In this document: positions 41,277-44,312 of the stretch, piece by piece
How positions within the stretch are numbered: position 1 is the stretch's first letter
Layout: each line of letters starts with the position of its first letter
Source of the DNA: Clostridia bacterium
Lineage (GTDB): Bacteria; Bacillota; Clostridia; Monoglobales; Monoglobaceae
Direction of reading: 5' to 3'
DNA: 44,312 bases
NCBI GenBank assembly: GCA_017456605.1
Contig: JAFTJA010000002.1
Span: 1 to 44,312, forward strand
Made by a program: the position numbers and the translations under genes
Notes under the pieces: model-generated
Database searches by the model: none
What the model saw: only the letters and a program-made list of their open reading frames with translations
What the model was told of the DNA's origin: nothing

Positions 41277-43049
41277 TTATTTGTTAAGCTTTGCTTCGAG
41301 TTCGTCCATGCTGTTTTTGATTTCCTTGGGGAGCTTGTCGCCGAACTGTGCGAAGAATTCTCTCTGGTTCTGAACGTCTTCTTTCCAAGCGTCGATGTCG
41401 ATTGAAAGAAGTTCGTCAACAACTTCGTCAGCGAGGTCAAGACCGTCAAGCTGGAGGTCTTCTTTGTTTGGAACAAAACCGATTTCTGTTTCAACAGCCG
41501 AAACCTTGTCTTCGCAGCGGTCGAGAATCCAGTTGAGAACTCTCATGTTGTCACCAAAGCCGGGCCACATAAAGTTTCCGTCTTTGTCAAGCCTGAACCA
41601 GTTTACATTGAAGATTTTGGGCGGGTTCTGAATTTTCTTGCCCATATCATACCAATGCTGGAAGTAGTCAGCCATGTTGTAGCCAACGAATGGACGCATA
41701 GCCATGGGGTCGCGTCTTACAACGCCAACTGCACCGGCTGCTGCTGCTGTTGTTTCAGATGCCATTGTTGCACCAACAAATACACCGTGATCCCAGTCAC
41801 GAGCCTGGTATACCAGCGGAGCAGTTTTTGCACGGCGACCGCCGAACACGATAGCTGAAATCGGAACACCCTGGGGATTTTCAAATTCAGATGAAATGCA
41901 GGGACAGTTCTTTGCGGGAGCTGTAAATCTTGAGTTTGGATGAGCGAGCTTTCCGCCTTCTGCTGTGTATTCCTTGCCGTTAACCTTTGCACCCTTCCAT
42001 TCGATTGCGTTTTCGGGAGGATTCTTGTCAAGACCTTCCCACCAAACAGTCATATCGTCTTCGTTGATTGCAACGTTTGTGAAGATTGTGTTCTTCTTTG
42101 TTGCCTCAAGCGCGTTGAAGTTTGATTTTTCAGAAGTTCCGGGAGCAACGCCGAAGAAACCTGCTTCGGGGTTGATAGCATAAAGTCTGCCGTCTTCGCC
42201 GACTCTAAGCCACGCGATATCGTCACCAACTGTCCATACCTTGTAGCCCTGATCTTTCAGGAACTTGGGAGGAATGAGCATTGCGAGGTTGGTCTTTCCG
42301 CAAGCTGAGGGGAACGCAGCACAGATGTATTTAACTTCGCCCTTGGGATTCTCAAGACCGAGGATGAGCATATGCTCTGCCATCCAGCCCTCTTTCATAC
42401 CCTGGTATGATGCGATACGAAGAGCAAAGCACTTCTTGCCAAGGAGAACGTTTCCGCCGTATGCAGAGTTAACTGACATAATGGTGTTGTCCTGTGGGAA
42501 GTGAACGATGTATCTCTCGTCGGGGTTTACGTCGCGTTTTGCGTGGAGACACTTAACAAAGTCGCCGTCTTCGCCGAGAGCCTTGAGAACGTCCTTGCCT
42601 ACTCTTGTCATAATGTCCATATTGAGAACAACATAGATGCTGTCTGTGAGTTCAATGCCAATCTTTGAGAAAGGTGAGCCTACAGGTCCCATTGAATAAG
42701 GAATAACGTACATTGTGCGGCCTTTCATTGAGCCGTCATAAAGTGCGTTGAGTTTTGCATACATTTCGGCGGGTGCCATCCAGTTGTTGATTGGACCTGC
42801 CTCTTCCTTTGTTTCGGTACAGATAAATGTTCTGTCTTCAACACGTGCAACGTCGTTTTCAGCTGTCCTGTGATAGTAACAGCCGGGAAGCTTTTCCTGA
42901 TTGAGCTTAATCATTTCACCAGTTTGAACCGCCTCTTCACGGAGAGCCTCAAGCTGAGCCTCACTACCGTCAATCCAAACCACTTTTTCGGGTTTGCACA
43001 AAGCTTTCATTTCTTCAAGCCAGGTGAGAACTTTTTTGTTGTTTGTCAT
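41277..43049 (-). CDS. pckG: Phosphoenolpyruvate carboxykinase, GTP-dependent
   Basis: This is a 590-residue GTP-PEPCK that interconverts oxaloacetate plus GTP with PEP plus GDP plus CO2. The active-site P-loop FPSACGKTNLAML with the reactive Cys is near 275. Other marks are SMGPVGSPFSKIGIELTDS near 120, GDDIAWLRVGEDG near 300 and GFFGVAPGTSEKSN near 325. The start at 43049 lies 8 bases after AAGGGGG; the longer form from 43076 lacks a site. Citrate synthase is upstream on the other strand. In anaerobes the enzyme may run toward oxaloacetate and ATP-equivalent gain. Confidence 0.95.
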   Translation of the reverse strand: MTNNKKVLTWLEEMKALCKPEKVVWIDGSEAQLEALREEAVQTGEMIKLNQEKLPGCYYHRTAENDVARVEDRTFICTETKEEAGPINNWMAPAEMYAKLNALYDGSMKGRTMYVIPYSMGPVGSPFSKIGIELTDSIYVVLNMDIMTRVGKDVLKALGEDGDFVKCLHAKRDVNPDERYIVHFPQDNTIMSVNSAYGGNVLLGKKCFALRIASYQGMKEGWMAEHMLILGLENPKGEVKYICAAFPSACGKTNLAMLIPPKFLKDQGYKVWTVGDDIAWLRVGEDGRLYAINPEAGFFGVAPGTSEKSNFNALEATKKNTIFTNVAINEDDMTVWWEGLDKNPPENAIEWKGAKVNGKEYTAEGGKLAHPNSRFTAPAKNCPCISSEFENPQGVPISAIVFGGRRAKTAPLVYQARDWDHGVFVGATMASETTAAAAGAVGVVRRDPMAMRPFVGYNMADYFQHWYDMGKKIQNPPKIFNVNWFRLDKDGNFMWPGFGDNMRVLNWILDRCEDKVSAVETEIGFVPNKEDLQLDGLDLADEVVDELLSIDIDAWKEDVQNQREFFAQFGDKLPKEIKNSMDELEAKLNK

Positions 43050-43142
43050 AGTTTTGACCCCCTTATATATTATCAAAATGTTTATTAAATACCAAAGAGA
43101 AAAGACAAAATGGATAAATTTTCAACTTCTCCCTTATTTAAC

Positions 43143-43171
43143 ATATTACCATAGATTTTGCAAGTTTTCAA
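43143..43171 (-). promoter_or_regulatory. Promoter of pckG
   Basis: On the minus strand, TTGAAA (43171-43166) and TAATAT (43148-43143) are 17 bp apart with a TGG extension. The leader is about 90 nt. Confidence 0.7.
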
Positions 43172-43226
43172 TATGTTTTTGACAAAAATTTAACTAATTT
43201 ACAAAAAGTTTAAAAACGATAATTGA

Positions 43227-44027
43227 TTAACAATTATTATGTCCCGCAAACAGCGTTCCTACTTGTTTTCCGTCAAAAATATCATAAATTCTTTCGGGGT
43301 GTGCGCCGTTGGTGATAATCATATCTATGCCTTTTGGTGTCACAATCTCGGCAGCTTTCAGCTTGGTAAGCATCCCGCCAGTGCCTCGCTTTGTGCCTGC
43401 TCCGCCTGCTATTGAATATATTTTCTCATCAATTTTCTCTACCACAGGAATAACCTTTGCATCAGCGCCCATGCTTGGGTCTTTGTCAAAAAGCCCATCT
43501 ATATCCGAAAGAAGAATGAGAAGGTCAGCCCCAACAAGCTCTGCAATGTATGCTGAAAGAGTGTCGTTGTCACCAAATTCCAGCTCGTATGTAGAGATAA
43601 CGTCGTTTTCGTTCACAATCGGGATAACGCCATAATCAAACATTGTTTCAAAGGTGTTTTTGGTGCTTTGATAGCGGTCGGGATCGTCGAGGATGAATTT
43701 TGTCAGCAGCACCTGAGCGGAGGAGTGGCCATATTCCGAAAAGAAGCGGTCATACATTGAAACAAGGGTAGCTTGACCGATTGCGGCAAGTGCCTGCTTC
43801 TTTTGGGTGTCTTTGGGCTTTTCGGAGAGGTTGAGCTTGCCAACACCCGCGCCCACTGCACCGCTGGAAACCAGGACCACTTGAACTCCGCGGTTTTTCA
43901 GGTCGGAAATCACACGGACAATGCTTTCGATTTTCTTTATGTTCAGCTTTCCGGTTTCATATGTAAGGGAGGAAGTCCCCACCTTGACCACTATGCGGTT
44001 TAAATTTTGAAATCTTGAATAATACAT
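43227..44027 (-). CDS. proB: Glutamate 5-kinase (no PUA domain)
   Basis: This is a 266-residue amino-acid kinase-fold enzyme that makes glutamate 5-phosphate, the first step of proline synthesis. The phosphate loop VVKVGTSSLT is near 15, VSSGAVGAG near 55, and NENDVISTYELEFGDNDTLSA near 145. It ends at 266 residues, so the C-terminal PUA domain of longer ProB proteins is absent, as in many Firmicutes. Start 44027 follows GAGGCG. No proA is seen in the window; it may lie elsewhere. A 14-bp palindrome covers its -10 box. Confidence 0.93.
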   Translation of the reverse strand: MYYSRFQNLNRIVVKVGTSSLTYETGKLNIKKIESIVRVISDLKNRGVQVVLVSSGAVGAGVGKLNLSEKPKDTQKKQALAAIGQATLVSMYDRFFSEYGHSSAQVLLTKFILDDPDRYQSTKNTFETMFDYGVIPIVNENDVISTYELEFGDNDTLSAYIAELVGADLLILLSDIDGLFDKDPSMGADAKVIPVVEKIDEKIYSIAGGAGTKRGTGGMLTKLKAAEIVTPKGIDMIITNGAHPERIYDIFDGKQVGTLFAGHNNC

Positions 44028-44093
44028 AAAAAGACGCCTCACTTGTCTTTGGTTTTAATACTTGATGAAACTGCAAACACTTCCCAGTCTAAG

Positions 44094-44107
44094 TTCAGTA
44101 TACTGAA
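44094..44107. promoter_or_regulatory. Palindromic operator candidate over the proB -10
   Basis: TTCAGTATACTGAA is a perfect 14-bp palindrome and contains the TATACT -10 box of the proB promoter. A repressor bound here would block transcription. The regulator is not known. Confidence 0.6.
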
Positions 44108-44125
44108 TTATCAAAATATTGTCAA
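44097..44125 (-). promoter_or_regulatory. Promoter of proB
   Basis: On the minus strand, TTGACA (44125-44120) and TATACT (44102-44097) are 17 bp apart, without a TGn extension. This is one of only three promoters here that lack it. Confidence 0.75.
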
Positions 44126-44141
44126 GCCGGATGGGTAAATG

Positions 44142-44170
44142 TTGAAAAGAATACGGAAATATGTTATAAT
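44142..44170 (+). promoter_or_regulatory. Promoter reading out of the window
   Basis: TTGAAA (44142-44147) and TATAAT (44165-44170) are 17 bp apart with a TGT extension. It reads into the interspersed repeat at the window end; its gene lies beyond the edge. Confidence 0.65.
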
Positions 44171-44173
44171 AGG

Positions 44174-44312
44174 TTTAACAAAAGCCCTCCCTTGCCGAAA
44201 GGAGGGTGGCGCGCGGAGCGTGACGGGAGGATGGTGAAAACACAACAATCCCTCAGCCAGCTACGCTGACAGCTCGTCAGATTGTCATCTAGATTATACG
44301 GTCTTTAAATAA
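44174..44312 (+). repeat. Interspersed intergenic repeat (edge of window)
   Basis: CCCTCC-CTTgccgAAA-GGAGGG hairpin, then GGAGCGTGACGGGAGG and ACAATCCCTCAGCCAGC...CTGACAGCT. From memory this is the framing of a MITE-like repeat widely scattered between clostridial genes. It runs off the end of the window. Confidence 0.6.

Noticed and set aside
1..44312. CRISPR array, tRNA or rRNA genes, insertion sequence transposases
   Set aside because: No regularly spaced repeats, no cloverleaf with a GGTTC-type T-arm, no rRNA sequence and no transposase ORF could be found by reading.

Overview
The window looks like a low-GC chromosome of a spore-forming Clostridia-type Firmicute. It carries PolC, RpiB, the yqfC-yqfD-phoH-ybeY-era-yqzL-recO cluster, the sporulation membrane protein YlbJ, IreB, AbrB/SpoVT-type regulators and a soj/spo0J (parA/parB) locus with two perfect parS sites. 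The parA-parB-serS order and the parS pair suggest a position in the origin-proximal half, but no oriC, rRNA or tRNA gene is seen. Genes are dense and have AGGAGG-type ribosome sites. Of 17 promoters that could be placed by eye, all have a 17-bp spacer and 14 have a TGn extended -10.

Region 1 (1-6100) is the accessory part. A small secreted stalk-domain protein is followed by a self-contained DNA inversion cassette. Two perfect 31-bp inverted repeats (758-788 and 2096-2126) enclose one tyrosine recombinase gene and an outward-facing promoter with TTGACA-17-TATACT. As drawn, that promoter fires through the right repeat into a 965-residue secreted GLUG/beta-helix surface protein and a 55-residue peptide translationally coupled to it. 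This looks like a phase-variable ON/OFF switch for a cell-surface protein. A small membrane protein and a small Cys-rich protein follow.

Region 2 (6100-21160) is core. A phosphohexomutase gene diverges from the run rpiB-ispG-polC-tex-MATE. Then come parS x2, parA, parB, a membrane-anchored coiled-coil protein and serS. Region 3 (21160-28430) holds an AGE-family epimerase, a tandem AbrB regulator, class II aldolase, an LtaS-like sulfatase, IreB, a nicotinamidase-like hydrolase, SfsA and a 47-residue acidic peptide. Region 4 (28430-35260) is the yqfC-to-recO operon with a ferredoxin-like Fe-S protein at its end, divergent from ylbJ. Region 5 (35260-44312) has alaS-HIT-citrate synthase, an 0.8-kb gene-free stretch rich in palindromes and repeats, a frameshifted PH-domain gene, GTP-dependent PEPCK and proB.

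The second notable system is a set of three paralogous structured RNAs (21232-21396, 28066-28220, 40650-40823). Each has its own promoter, a long closing helix that starts at the 5' end, a second helix, an inner hairpin, a possible pseudoknot to a GGAG/GGGG-containing 3' segment, and an intrinsic terminator. The helices differ in sequence but stay paired, which supports a real RNA family. Two copies sit directly in front of short ORFs and one stands alone. I could not assign them to a known class from memory.
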